Source: Streptomyces sp. CNQ-509 (lineage in GTDB: Bacteria > Actinomycetota > Actinomycetes > Streptomycetales > Streptomycetaceae). From it: a stretch of DNA of 64,000 nt. Shown here piece after piece: positions 35,034-43,369 of the stretch. Position 1 is the stretch's first letter. The number at the start of each line of letters is the position of its first letter. Both the position numbers and the translations under genes were made by a program. Under the pieces are notes generated by a model that worked only from the letters and a program-made list of their open reading frames with translations, searched no databases and was not told the DNA's origin. The stretch is from positions 1,247,501 through 1,311,500 of the forward strand of contig NZ_CP011492.1 in the NCBI RefSeq assembly GCF_001011035.1, given 5' to 3'.

Positions 35034-35789
35034 ATGGATCTTGGACTCAACGACCGCGCCTACGTCGTGACCGGGGGCTCGCGCGGCCTCGGTCTCGCCG
35101 TCGCCGGGCAACTGCTCGCCGAGGGCGCGAAGGTGGTGCTCAGCGGCCGCGACAAGGACCGCGTGGCGAGCGCCGCCGCCGCGCTCGGCGAGTCGGCCGT
35201 CGGCGTCGCCGCCGACAACGCGGAACCCGGCACCCCGGACCGCCTCATCTCCGCCGCCCGGGAGCACTTCGGCCGCTTCGACGGCGTGCTCATCAGCGTC
35301 GGCGGCCCGCCGGCGGGCAACGCCACCGCCAACACCGACGCCGAGTGGGAGACGGCGTTCGGCTCCGTCTTCCTCGGCGCGATGCGGATGGCCAGGACGG
35401 CCGCGGGCGAGCTGGAGGAGGGCGGGGTCATCGGCTTCGTGCTCTCCGGCTCCGTCCACGAGCCGATTCCCGGGCTCACCATCTCCAACGGGCTGCGCCC
35501 GGGGCTCGCCGGGTACGCCAAGTCGCTCGCCGACGACCTCGGGCCGCGCGGCGTGCGGGTCGTGGGGCTGCTGCCGGCCCGGATCGACACCGACCGGGCC
35601 CGCGAGCTGGACGCGCTGTCCGGCGACGCGGAGGCGGCACGGGCCCGGATGGAGGCGAAGATCCCGCTGGGCCGCTACGGCACCCCGGAGGAGTTCGGCC
35701 GGACGGCGGCGTTCCTGCTGTCGCCCGCAGCGTCGTACCTGACCGGGATCATGCTGCCGATCGACGGCGGCATGCGGCGGAGCATCTGA
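35034..35789 (+). CDS. Atypical short-chain dehydrogenase lacking the YxxxK motif
   Basis: 251 residues. The cofactor motif TGGSRGLG (13-20) and the C-terminal PIDGGM are normal, but the catalytic stretch reads LSGSVHEPIPGLTISNGLRP: no Tyr sits 12-13 residues after the Ser and no Lys four residues later. The same pattern (EPIPxLTxSN) recurs in a known divergent SDR branch often labelled 3-oxoacyl-ACP reductase; it probably uses other residues or has no redox activity. ATG 35034 follows the SURF1 stop by 5 bases. The 203 bases after it (35790-35992) hold nothing I can assign. Confidence 0.85.
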   Translation: MDLGLNDRAYVVTGGSRGLGLAVAGQLLAEGAKVVLSGRDKDRVASAAAALGESAVGVAADNAEPGTPDRLISAAREHFGRFDGVLISVGGPPAGNATANTDAEWETAFGSVFLGAMRMARTAAGELEEGGVIGFVLSGSVHEPIPGLTISNGLRPGLAGYAKSLADDLGPRGVRVVGLLPARIDTDRARELDALSGDAEAARARMEAKIPLGRYGTPEEFGRTAAFLLSPAASYLTGIMLPIDGGMRRSI

Positions 35790-35992
35790 GCGCGGTGGCC
35801 GGACGGAGAGCACGGGCGGGCGCGGACGCCGGCCGCTTACCCCGGTTATCCGCGAGCGGGACGGGCGCGGAGCCCCGGGGCCGGTCGCGCGTGCGCCCTC
35901 TAGGAGCCGTACCGCCGGTACGGGCCGGGCGCGCCGCGCGCCGGCCGCGGTCGTCCGGCACGGTCAGCTACGGCCCGCGCCCGTCCCCGCCG

Positions 35993-36712
35993 TCACGAGA
36001 CGCGCTCCGGGCGGTGCTTGGCCGGGCGGAACCTGATCTCCGCGGGCAGCCGCGCCAGGCCCACCGACGCGCGGGCCGGGGCGAGCGCCCGCTCCTCGAT
36101 GTGGTCCACCGCCGCCGCGGGATGCGCGCCGGGGCCCAGCAGCACACCGAAGCTGGCGCGCGGCGCCGTGCGCCGGCCCGTGAGGGTCACCCGCGCCCGT
36201 TCCACGCCCTCCAGCGCACCGGCCTCCTCCGCCAGCACCTCCTCCAGTGCCGAGCCGCGCAGCAGGGCCTGCGGGGCGGCCGGCAGCGTGAGCGTGGCGG
36301 GGCCCCCGGACTCCGTGCCGTCGGGGTCCGGGTCCGTCGCGGAAGCCCAGTCGCCCTCCTGGGCGCGCTCGGTACCGGAGGCGCCCGGCGCGGCGGGCGC
36401 GAGTGCGCCGCCCGTGTCGACGACGACCTCGCCGAGGCGGGCCCGGCGCAACTGGGCGACGAGCCACCAGCCGCTGCAGAGCAGCAGCAGCGACAGCCCG
36501 CCGATCACCGTCGGCCACCACCAGCCGTCGTCCCGCCACCGCAGCCGGGTGGCCCGGCTCAGCAGCACGTCGTCGGAGCCACCGGCGTACGGCGCGAAGC
36601 CGGGCCGCGGCAGGTCGAGCCCGGCGAAGAGCACGACGATCCCGGCCCCGGCGACGAGGAGGCCGGTGACGGCGAGCAGGATCCGGTTGACCACGCGCAG
36701 CATCGCGCTCAC
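35993..36712 (-). CDS. AmaP-like alkaline-shock membrane anchor
   Basis: 239 residues: two N-terminal membrane helices (ILLAVTGLLVAGAGIVVLFAG, 11-30; VIGGLSLLLLCSGWWLVAQL, about 69-88) and a soluble C-part (about 130-239) including ERARVTLTGRR. The helical hairpin plus soluble domain is the AmaP arrangement; AmaP anchors Asp23 to the membrane in Staphylococcus. It is the last gene of the Asp23 operon and its GTG start overlaps the DUF6286 stop by 4 bases. An internal ATG at 36703 is an alternative start. Confidence 0.8.
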   Translation of the reverse strand: MSAMLRVVNRILLAVTGLLVAGAGIVVLFAGLDLPRPGFAPYAGGSDDVLLSRATRLRWRDDGWWWPTVIGGLSLLLLCSGWWLVAQLRRARLGEVVVDTGGALAPAAPGASGTERAQEGDWASATDPDPDGTESGGPATLTLPAAPQALLRGSALEEVLAEEAGALEGVERARVTLTGRRTAPRASFGVLLGPGAHPAAAVDHIEERALAPARASVGLARLPAEIRFRPAKHRPERVS

Positions 36713-37386
36713 CCCTTCACCGTCGGCCGGCGTACGTGGACGGACAGCTCGGGCCTGCGGGCGAGGCCGAGTTCGCGGATGCCGTCGCCGAGGACCGCGG
36801 CGAGGTCGGCGCGTACGTCGTCCAGCTCGCGGAAGTGCGACTCGGCGCGGGCGCTGACGCGGCGGCGGCCCACCGAGACCCGTACCGACCGCACGCCGGA
36901 GATCTGCATCGCCCGGTCGCGCAGCACGACGGACGCCGCCCGCCGGTCCAGCCCGGCCCGCAGGTCCGGCGCCGAGTGCCGCATCGGCAGCACGCCGCGC
37001 AGCCCCGGCGTGACGGCCAGCAGCAGGAGCCAGGCGCCGAGCAGCACGGCCAGGGCGGCGGCGGCGAGCACCCAGGCGTCGTCGAGCGGGCGGGCGGCCA
37101 GTTCATCGGCGACGCGGCGGCGCCAGCGCATCGCGGGGCGCTCCGCGCGTACGGCGACGACGTCGTAGAGGAGCAGCCCGATGCCCACGGTGGCCGCGGC
37201 GGCGGTGAGCGCGGCGGGCACGCGGCGTACGGACCAGAAGCGGGCCGCCGCGTCGGCGCTCCCGCCGTCCGGCCCGGCCGCGTACCCGGAGGCCGACGTG
37301 CTCTGCCGCCACTCGTCCGGCCGCGGCTCGGCCGCCGTACCGGCCGAGCCGGCGTCCGGCCAGGACTTCGTGTCGTTGCCGCTCAT
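36709..37386 (-). CDS. DUF6286-type membrane protein of the Asp23 operon
   Basis: 225 residues: a polar, disordered N-terminus (1-55), two membrane helices (VPAALTAAAATVGIGLLLYDV and AWVLAAAALAVLLGAWLLLL, quoted in parts) and a C-terminal domain (about 150-225) with RRAASVVLRDRAMQISGVRS. DUF6286 proteins are known only from actinobacterial Asp23 operons. ATG 37386 overlaps the stop of the upstream Asp23-family gene (ATGA), and its own stop overlaps the AmaP-like start, so three genes are translationally chained. Confidence 0.78.
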   Translation of the reverse strand: MSGNDTKSWPDAGSAGTAAEPRPDEWRQSTSASGYAAGPDGGSADAAARFWSVRRVPAALTAAAATVGIGLLLYDVVAVRAERPAMRWRRRVADELAARPLDDAWVLAAAALAVLLGAWLLLLAVTPGLRGVLPMRHSAPDLRAGLDRRAASVVLRDRAMQISGVRSVRVSVGRRRVSARAESHFRELDDVRADLAAVLGDGIRELGLARRPELSVHVRRPTVKG

Positions 37387-37808
37387 CGCACCCTCCCCCG
37401 CGGCGCGTTCGGCCGCTCCGTGGCGTGCAGCCGCTCGACCTCCACGGCCACCTCCGGGACCTCCAGCCCGACCAGAGCCCTTACCCGCTCGGTGACCGCC
37501 CGACTCACGGCGCAGCACTGGGCGCCCAGGTCGGACGGGAACCCCAGGTGGACGCCGACGCGGACGCGGGCGGTGTCGCCGCGTACGACGACGGCGGCGT
37601 GCGCGGCGTCGGTGCCGGGCGCGCCGAGGAGCGCCTCGCGGGCCGCCTGGGAGGCGATCTTCGCGATGACGCGGTCCTCGATCCGGGTCGCGCCCCGCTC
37701 CCCCGCCGGCACGGCGGGCTCGCCGCCTCCGGCGTCCTCGGCGGGTGCCGCTTCTGCCACGTGCCCTTCTGCGTGTTCTTCCGCGTGTTCGCTCGCCACG
37801 GACGTCAC
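37383..37808 (-). CDS. Asp23/Gls24-family envelope stress protein (second copy)
   Basis: 141 residues. A Glu/Ala-rich leader is followed by the Asp23 domain: RIEDRVIAKIASQAAREALL (about 42-61), ARVRVGVHLGFPSDLGAQCC and the VTERVRALVGLEVPEVAVEV strand-helix. Asp23 proteins are abundant soluble proteins tethered at the membrane by AmaP under envelope stress. This copy is more divergent than the one at 38055-38531. GTG 37808 lies 3 bases after the small membrane gene's stop. Confidence 0.85.
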   Translation of the reverse strand: MTSVASEHAEEHAEGHVAEAAPAEDAGGGEPAVPAGERGATRIEDRVIAKIASQAAREALLGAPGTDAAHAAVVVRGDTARVRVGVHLGFPSDLGAQCCAVSRAVTERVRALVGLEVPEVAVEVERLHATERPNAPRGRVR

Positions 37809-37811
37809 CCG

Positions 37812-38006
37812 TCACCGCCGCCGGTCGTCGCGCTCGCCCGGCCTGCGGAAGAAGTCGCCCGGCTCCAGATCGCCGTCCAGCACCCGGCCGACGACGAAGC
37901 CGATCGCGCCGAGCGCCGCCACCAGCAGGAAGGCACCGAATCCGCCGAAGTAGCCGGCGAAGCCCAGCGCCATGCCGGCGATCAGGCCGACCACTGCCAT
38001 GCTCAT
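37812..38006 (-). CDS. Small DUF2273-like membrane protein
   Basis: 64 residues with two Gly-rich membrane helices (MAVVGLIAGMALGFAGYFGG and FLLVAALGAIGFVVGRVLDG) and a charged tail (DFFRRPGERDDRRR). This size and pattern match the DUF2273 proteins found between asp23 and amaP genes. ATG 38006 is chosen over an in-frame upstream start at 38024. It is tightly packed in the operon (48 bases after the first Asp23 gene, 3 bases before the second). Confidence 0.78.
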   Translation of the reverse strand: MSMAVVGLIAGMALGFAGYFGGFGAFLLVAALGAIGFVVGRVLDGDLEPGDFFRRPGERDDRRR

Positions 38007-38054
38007 CGCACGCACCTTCCCCAAGCTCCCCGAGGCGGGCCCACCGCCCCGCCG

Positions 38055-38531
38055 TCACTGCAGCCGCGGCTGCTCGGCTTCCTCTTCCTCGTCGTCGGGC
38101 AGCTTCACGTCGGTCACCGCGATGTTGACCTCGACCACTTCGAGGCCGGTCATCCGCTCGACGGCCGAGATGACATTCTCCCGTACGGCACGGGCGAGTT
38201 CGGTGATGGAGACGCCGTAGTCGACGACGATCTCCAGGTCGAGCGCCGTCTGCACCTCGCCGACCTCGGCCCGCACCCCGGTCACCGACCGGGTGGAGCC
38301 GGGCGCGCGGTCCCGTACGGCGCCCGCGGCACGGGCGAGGCCGCTGCCCATGGCGTGCACGCCGACGACGTCGCGCGCGGCGAGGCCCGCGATCTTCTCG
38401 ACCACGCCGTCGGCGATCGTCGTCCGCCCCCGCGTCGCCGGATCGCCGGTGCCGCGCCGCGTGCCCAGCACCTTCGGCGGGGCCGCCGCCGGCTCCCGCG
38501 GAACCTCGCTGACCGTCGACTCGCTGCTCAC
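38055..38531 (-). CDS. Asp23/Gls24-family envelope stress protein (first copy)
   Basis: 158 residues. Clear Asp23 domain: GRTTIADGVVEKIAGLAARD (about 37-56), VVGVHAMGSG, LDLEIVVDYGVSITELARAV (quoted to 20) and VISAVERMTGLEVVEVNIAV, then an acidic tail (DDEEEEAE). It heads a five-gene operon with a small membrane protein, a second Asp23, DUF6286 and an AmaP-like anchor. GTG 38531 has AAAGGA 8 bases upstream; ATG 38540 is also in frame but abuts that sequence. Confidence 0.9.
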   Translation of the reverse strand: MSSESTVSEVPREPAAAPPKVLGTRRGTGDPATRGRTTIADGVVEKIAGLAARDVVGVHAMGSGLARAAGAVRDRAPGSTRSVTGVRAEVGEVQTALDLEIVVDYGVSITELARAVRENVISAVERMTGLEVVEVNIAVTDVKLPDDEEEEAEQPRLQ

Positions 38532-38767
38532 CGTCTCCATCCTTTCTGACGAACGTGGCGTGCGCTCGTTTTCGCCCCCCACTATCCGTCCCCTGCCCGG
38601 GCCGGGCCAGGGGAATGCGACACCCGGCCCACGCAGGTCCGTGAACGGGTGGCAGGGCGCGGTGAGCGGAGGGCACAGGGGCGTAGGAGGGGGAACCGCG
38701 GAGCAGGCGGCGGGTGCCGCCGCGTGGGTGGCCGGGGACGGGGTCCGAGTCGGGGAGGATGGGGTGT

Positions 38768-39610
38768 ATGACGGCGGGGAGCTGGGAACAGGCGGTGCGC
38801 GAGCAGGTGGGGCTCGGGAGGCTGCTGCCCCTGGGCGGCGCCGCGGACGGCACGTGGATCGCCGAGCGCGCGGCGGCCGGCGTGCTGCGCCGCGCGGCGG
38901 CGGGGGTGCGCGAGGCGCGGGTGACGGGGCTGCGGGTGGGGCTGGCGGACCCTGGCGATGAGGAGGCTCTCCACGGGCGGGCGGATGCCCGGGGCGGCAC
39001 GGGGTCGGTGCGCGACGCCATGGGTACGGGCGCCGCGGGTGGTGATCCGCGCGGGGGCGCCGCCCGGCCCGCGGGCCGGGCGGCGGTGCGCGACGCGGGC
39101 GGCGCCGGGGGCGAGGTGCACTACCTCGGGCCCCGTGCCCCCGGCGGGGCCGCCGCGGCCGGACCCGCGCCCGTGAGCGCGCTGCCGTACGGGGAGTTGC
39201 GGATCTCGGCGCGGTGCGACGCCACCGTGGACCGGCCGGTGACGGCCACCGCGGCGGCCCTGCGGGAGGCCCTGCTGCGGGGCGCGGAGGAGCGCCTGGG
39301 TCTGCGCGTGGCGGCGGTGGACGTGCACGTGGCAGGACTGCTGGAAAGCCCGCAGACCGCCGCACAGCCCGCCCCCGGCGGCCCGCCGGACCCGCCCCCG
39401 CCCGCGCCCGCGGCCCGGGAGACCGCCCGTTCCGGCAACGGCGCACCGGACGTGCCGGGGGTGCTCGACTGCGACGTCCTCCCGGACGGCGAGCACGCCG
39501 AGGTACGCGTCGTCCTCGACTCCGCGCACCGCGCGCTCGACGTGGCCCTCGCCGTACGCGCCGGGACCGGCGCCGCGACCGTCACGGTCCTCGTCACCGA
39601 CATCCGGTAA
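38768..39610 (+). CDS. Protein divergent from the Asp23 operon, possibly Asp23-like
   Basis: 280 residues, no firm family. Two short stretches resemble halves of an Asp23 domain: WIAERAAAGVLRRAAAG (30-46) and YGELRISARCDATVDRPVTA with LGLRVAAVDVHVAGLL (141-192). Between them, and again at about 195-220, is Gly/Ala/Pro low-complexity sequence. The C-terminal part (about 225-280) is another alpha/beta piece ending TVTVLVTDIR. Divergence from the Asp23 operon across about 236 bases supports a shared role. ATG 38768 has GGGAGGATGGGG upstream. Confidence 0.72.
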   Translation: MTAGSWEQAVREQVGLGRLLPLGGAADGTWIAERAAAGVLRRAAAGVREARVTGLRVGLADPGDEEALHGRADARGGTGSVRDAMGTGAAGGDPRGGAARPAGRAAVRDAGGAGGEVHYLGPRAPGGAAAAGPAPVSALPYGELRISARCDATVDRPVTATAAALREALLRGAEERLGLRVAAVDVHVAGLLESPQTAAQPAPGGPPDPPPPAPAARETARSGNGAPDVPGVLDCDVLPDGEHAEVRVVLDSAHRALDVALAVRAGTGAATVTVLVTDIR

Positions 39611-39684
39611 CCGCCCGGCGGCCGTGCTCGCGCCCCGTACCACCGCGGCACCCGAGCCCAGCCCGGTCCGCCCGCACCGGCCTC

Positions 39685-40476
39685 CTACTCCCCCGCCCCC
39701 GCCAGGTCCCGCAGCCTGCGGGCCTGCGCAGCGCGTTCCGCCGCGCGCTGGTCCTCGTACGTCCGGCCCGCGGCCTCCCGCAGCAGCGCCTTCGTCTCGA
39801 TCACCGCGTCCCGCGGCGCCGCCAGCAGCGCCGCCGCCAGGTCGGCGGTCGCGGCGCCCAACTCCGCCGCCGGGACCACGAGGTTCGCCAGGCCCACCCG
39901 CTCGGCCTCCGCCGCGTGCACGAAACGCCCCGTGACGCACATCTCCAACGCCCGTGCATATCCCACGAGTTGCACCAGCGGGCCGGTCCCGGTGAGATCG
40001 GGCACCAACCCGAGCGACGTCTCCCGCATCGCGAACTGCGCGTCGTCCGCGCACACCCGGAGGTCGCAGGCGAGGGCAAGCTGAAAACCCGCGCCAATCG
40101 CATGTCCCTGCACCGCCGCGAGGGAAACGATGTCATTCCGCCGCCACCAGGTGAACGCCTCCTGGTATTCGGCGATGACCGCGTCGAGGTCGCCGTCGGA
40201 ATAGCCGGCGAGCTCAAGGAATGACGGCTCGTCCGCAAAGCCTTCGGGGGTGAATGCCTGGCGGTCGAGTCCGGCGGAGAAGGATTTGCCCTCGGCGCGC
40301 AGCACCACCACGCGGACGCTGCCGGGGAGTTCACGCCCGGCGGCGGCGAGCGCCCGCCACAGGGCGGGCGACTGCGCGTTGCGCCGGGCGGGGTGGTCGA
40401 GGGTCACCGTGGCCAGCGTGCCGTCCTCGCCGTCCAGGGCGAGCCGTACGCCGTCTCTGTGCAGCAGCTCTGTCAT
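39685..40476 (-). CDS. Enoyl-CoA hydratase/isomerase family protein
   Basis: 263 residues, crotonase fold. Seen: TVTLDHPARRNAQSPALWRA (about 28-47), the CoA-binding FSAGLDRQ (about 73), the oxyanion-hole HAIGAGFQLALACDLRV (about 123-139) and RETSLGLVPDLTGT with a Glu at the usual catalytic site. It is probably a fatty-acid or amino-acid degradation hydratase; the exact substrate is not readable. ATG 40476 has no clear Shine-Dalgarno sequence (TTCGGTAT before it), pointing to a leaderless message. Confidence 0.9.
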   Translation of the reverse strand: MTELLHRDGVRLALDGEDGTLATVTLDHPARRNAQSPALWRALAAAGRELPGSVRVVVLRAEGKSFSAGLDRQAFTPEGFADEPSFLELAGYSDGDLDAVIAEYQEAFTWWRRNDIVSLAAVQGHAIGAGFQLALACDLRVCADDAQFAMRETSLGLVPDLTGTGPLVQLVGYARALEMCVTGRFVHAAEAERVGLANLVVPAAELGAATADLAAALLAAPRDAVIETKALLREAAGRTYEDQRAAERAAQARRLRDLAGAGE

Positions 40477-40570
40477 ATACCGAACAGTAACCACCCGGCC
40501 GGTCCGGCGGACCGGCCGGGTGCCTGTGCGGGGTCCGGGGCGCCCCTCGGGGCGGCCGCGGGCGGTCCCG

Positions 40571-40789
40571 TCAGGACGACGCTTTCTTGCCTCGCGTCGC
40601 GCCGCCGCGACCGCGCAGGGTCACGCCGGATTCGCTGAGCATCCGGTGCACGAATCCATAGGAGCGACCGGTTTCTTCGGCCAGCGCCCGGATACTCGCA
40701 CCGGAGTCGTACTTCTTCTTCAGGTCAGCCGCGAGCTTTTCGCGCGCGGCGCCGGTAACCCGGCTGCCCTTCTTCAGAGTCTCGGCCAC
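40571..40789 (-). CDS. gbn: Gbn-type GATC-binding nucleoid-associated protein
   Basis: 72 residues: basic, with one helix-turn-helix (KYDSGASIRALAEETGRSYG then FVHRMLSESGVTL) and a Lys/Arg/Gly tail (RGRGGATRGKKASS). The sequence MAETLKKGSRVTGAAREKLA followed by LAADLKKKYDSGASIRALAEE corresponds, as I recall, to S. coelicolor SCO1839, reported as Gbn, a small nucleoid protein that bends DNA at GATC and affects sporulation timing. GTG 40789 has an excellent GAGGAGG 5 bases upstream, favouring this over longer in-frame starts to 40879. Confidence 0.9.
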   Translation of the reverse strand: MAETLKKGSRVTGAAREKLAADLKKKYDSGASIRALAEETGRSYGFVHRMLSESGVTLRGRGGATRGKKASS

Positions 40790-41124
40790 CCGTGCCTCCT
40801 CGTACGGAAGTGCGCTCTGGACTCTCATGATCACCCCTTTACGGCCTCCTGGCCACCCGTTCGGCAAGGTCCGCGGCACGAGGTTTTCTCCCGAGTTCCT
40901 CGCGAGGAGTGTCGGAACCCGGCGTTCCGAGCCGGTCCGCGGACCGGCGGGGACCGCGGCACGGAACGATTAGGCAGGTCAGGGGGCGGTGCCTGGGCGG
41001 GGCGGGGGCGACGGCGCGCGTAGCCGGCACCGCACGCCCGGTGACCAGGCGCCACGCCGCGGTACGAGCACCACTCACTCAGATGATGGATCACCCATGA
41101 GCCGAATGATCCAGACGGGGGTGA
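40790..41124. other. 335-base gap upstream of gbn with four GATC sites
   Basis: No gene is supported. GATC occurs at 40829, 41089, 41108 and 41123, against about 0.7 expected by chance in 300 bases at 73% GC. This is the gbn promoter region, and the neighbouring ABC-F gene ends at 41125. Confidence 0.6.
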
Positions 41125-42723
41125 TCAAGCAAGCGCTACCAGGTCTGCGTAGTCCGCGTTCCACAGGTCCTCGACGCCGTCCGGCAGCAGGATGATGCGC
41201 TCCGGCTCCAGCGCGTCCACCGCGCCCTCGTCGTGGGTGACGAGGACGACGGCGCCGGTGAAGGTGCGCAGCGCGCCGAGGATCTCCTCACGGCTGGCCG
41301 GGTCGAGGTTGTTGGTCGGCTCGTCGAGCAGCAGCACGTTCGCGGAGGAGACGACGAGGGTCGCCAGCGCGAGCCGGGTCTTCTCGCCGCCGGAGAGCAC
41401 GCGGGCGGGCTTTTCGACGTCGTCGCCGGAGAAGAGGAACGAGCCGAGCACCTTGCGCATCTCGACGGCGTCCATGTCGGGCGCGGCCGAGGCCATGTTC
41501 TCCAGCACCGAGCGGTCCGGGTCGAGGGTCTCGTGCTCCTGCGCGTAGTAGCCCAGCTTGAGGCCGTGGCCGGGGGTGACGCCGCCGGTGTCGGGCTTCT
41601 CGACGCCGGCCAGCAGCCGCAGCAGCGTGGTCTTCCCGGCGCCGTTGAGGCCGAGGATGACGACGCGGGAGCCCTTGTCGACGGCGAGGTCGACGTCGGT
41701 GAAGACCTCCAGCGACCCGTACGACTTGGACAGGCCCTCGGCGGTCAGCGGCGTCTTGCCGCACGGGGCCGGGTCGGGGAACCGCAGCCGCGCGACCTTG
41801 TCGGCCTGCCGCTGCTCGTCGAGCCCGGAGAGCAGCCGCTCGGCGCGGCGGGCCATGTTCTGCGCGGCGGTGGCCTTGGTCGCCTTGGCCCGCATCTTGT
41901 CGGCCTGGGCGTTGAGGGCGGCGGCCTTCTTCTCCGCGTTGGCGCGCTCGCGGCGGCGGCGCTTCTCGTCCGCCTCGCGCTGCGCGAGGTAGAGCTTCCA
42001 GCCCATGTTGTACGCGTCGATGCGGGCCCGGTTGGCGTCGAGGTAGAAGACCTTGTTGACGACGGTCTCGACGAGTTGTTCGTCGTGGGAGATGACGACG
42101 AAGCCGCCGTGGTACGTCTTCAGGTAGTCCCGCAGCCAGACGACCGAGTCGGCGTCGAGGTGGTTCGTCGGCTCGTCGAGCAGCAGGATCTCGGAGTCGG
42201 AGAAGAGGATCCTGGCCAGTTCCACGCGGCGGCGCTGGCCGCCGGAGAGCGTATGGAGGGGCTGGCCGAGCACCCGGTCGGGCAGCCCGAGGCTCGCGGC
42301 GATGGTGGCGGCCTCGGCCTCGGCGGCGTACCCGCCCTTGGTGAGGAATTCGGTCTCCATGCGCTCGTACCGCCGCATGGCCTTCTCACGGGTGGCGCCC
42401 TTGCCGCCGGACATCCGCTGCTCGTCCTCGCGCATCTTGCGGATGACGGCGTCCAGCCCGCGGGCCGCCAGGATGCGGTCGCGGGCGAGCACGTCGAGGT
42501 CGCCGGTGCGCGGGTCCTGCGGCAGGTAGCCGACGGTGCTGCCGCGGGTGACGGTGCCGGCGGCGGGCTGGCCCTCGCCGGCCAGCACCTTGGTGAGGGT
42601 GGTCTTGCCGGCGCCGTTGCGCCCGACGAGGCCGATGCGGTCGCCCCTGGCGATGCGGAAGGTGGCGGATTCGATGAGGACGCGGGCGCCGGCGCGCAGC
42701 TCCAGGCCGGTGGCGGTGATCAC
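41125..42723 (-). CDS. ABC-F family ATPase (translation or resistance type)
   Basis: 532 residues with two ABC domains and no membrane segment. First: GRNGAGKTT (about 38), LSGGQRRRVELARI, LLLDEPTNHLDADS. Second: GLNGAGKTT (about 345), LSGGEKTRLALATL, LLLDEPTNNLDP. They are joined by a charged linker (about 235-300, EADEKRRRRERANAEKKAAA), the ABC-F ribosome-reaching arm. ABC-F proteins act on the ribosome in translation or antibiotic protection; which one cannot be told here. GTG 42723 has GGAG 7 bases upstream; ITATGLELRAGAR is the normal start. Confidence 0.93.
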   Translation of the reverse strand: MITATGLELRAGARVLIESATFRIARGDRIGLVGRNGAGKTTLTKVLAGEGQPAAGTVTRGSTVGYLPQDPRTGDLDVLARDRILAARGLDAVIRKMREDEQRMSGGKGATREKAMRRYERMETEFLTKGGYAAEAEAATIAASLGLPDRVLGQPLHTLSGGQRRRVELARILFSDSEILLLDEPTNHLDADSVVWLRDYLKTYHGGFVVISHDEQLVETVVNKVFYLDANRARIDAYNMGWKLYLAQREADEKRRRRERANAEKKAAALNAQADKMRAKATKATAAQNMARRAERLLSGLDEQRQADKVARLRFPDPAPCGKTPLTAEGLSKSYGSLEVFTDVDLAVDKGSRVVILGLNGAGKTTLLRLLAGVEKPDTGGVTPGHGLKLGYYAQEHETLDPDRSVLENMASAAPDMDAVEMRKVLGSFLFSGDDVEKPARVLSGGEKTRLALATLVVSSANVLLLDEPTNNLDPASREEILGALRTFTGAVVLVTHDEGAVDALEPERIILLPDGVEDLWNADYADLVALA

Positions 42724-42945
42724 GGAAGTTCTCCAGGGCAGGGCGGAAGACGGCAAGGACGGGGGTTACGGAGCTACGCCGCTACTCATGCACGTGGAGA
42801 GTTGCCATGCGGCAAGTGTATCGGGGCCCGCAACCCGATTAACCCGCCGGATCCCGGCGGGCGGCCCCCTGGAGCGCGGCCCGGCTGCCGGTGTCGGTGG
42901 CCGGTGCCAGACTGCCCGTACAGGCTTCGAGAGGACGTGATCCGC

Positions 42946-43353
42946 ATGCCCGGCAGCCACGACGCCCCGACCGTCTACCCCACCCTGCTGTACGACGACG
43001 CCAAGGCCGCCGTCCGGCTGCTGACCGAAGGGCTGGGCTTCCGGGAGGTCGCGGTCTTCGAGGGCGAGGACGGCAGGGTGGTGCACGCGGAGCTGGCCCA
43101 GGGGAACGGGATGGTGATGCTGGGCTCGAAGGGCACCGGCAGCGAGTTCGACAGGGCGGTGGGCGCCGGCGGCCCCAGCGGGGTGTACGTCGTGGTGGAC
43201 GACCCCGACGCGCACCACCGGCAGGCCGTGGAGCACGGCGTGGAGATCCTGATGCCGCCCACCGACCAGGACTACGGGGCGCGGGACTACATGGCGCGCG
43301 ACCACGAGGGCAACGTCTGGAGCTTCGGCACGTACGCGCCCACCCCCCGCTGA
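42946..43353 (+). CDS. VOC-superfamily (glyoxalase/bleomycin-resistance-like) protein
   Basis: 135 residues, two beta-alpha-beta-beta-beta modules. Seen: YPTLLYDDAKAAVRLLTEGL with LGFREVAVFEGEDG, VHAELAQGNGMVMLGS, GVYVVVDDPDAHHRQAVEHG, and the closing RDYMARDHEGNVWSFGTY (PhnB-like). It may be a dioxygenase, isomerase or antibiotic-binding protein. ATG 42946 is preferred over GTG 42937 because the GAGAGGA Shine-Dalgarno sequence is then about 10 bases away. Divergent from the ABC-F gene. Confidence 0.88.
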   Translation: MPGSHDAPTVYPTLLYDDAKAAVRLLTEGLGFREVAVFEGEDGRVVHAELAQGNGMVMLGSKGTGSEFDRAVGAGGPSGVYVVVDDPDAHHRQAVEHGVEILMPPTDQDYGARDYMARDHEGNVWSFGTYAPTPR

Positions 43354-43369
43354 CCCGCCCCCGCCCCGC

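Noticed and set aside
41233..42900. Long plus-strand frame opposite the ABC-F gene, merging into the VOC gene
   Set aside because: Only the final part (from 42946) is coding; the rest is complementary to conserved ABC motifs.
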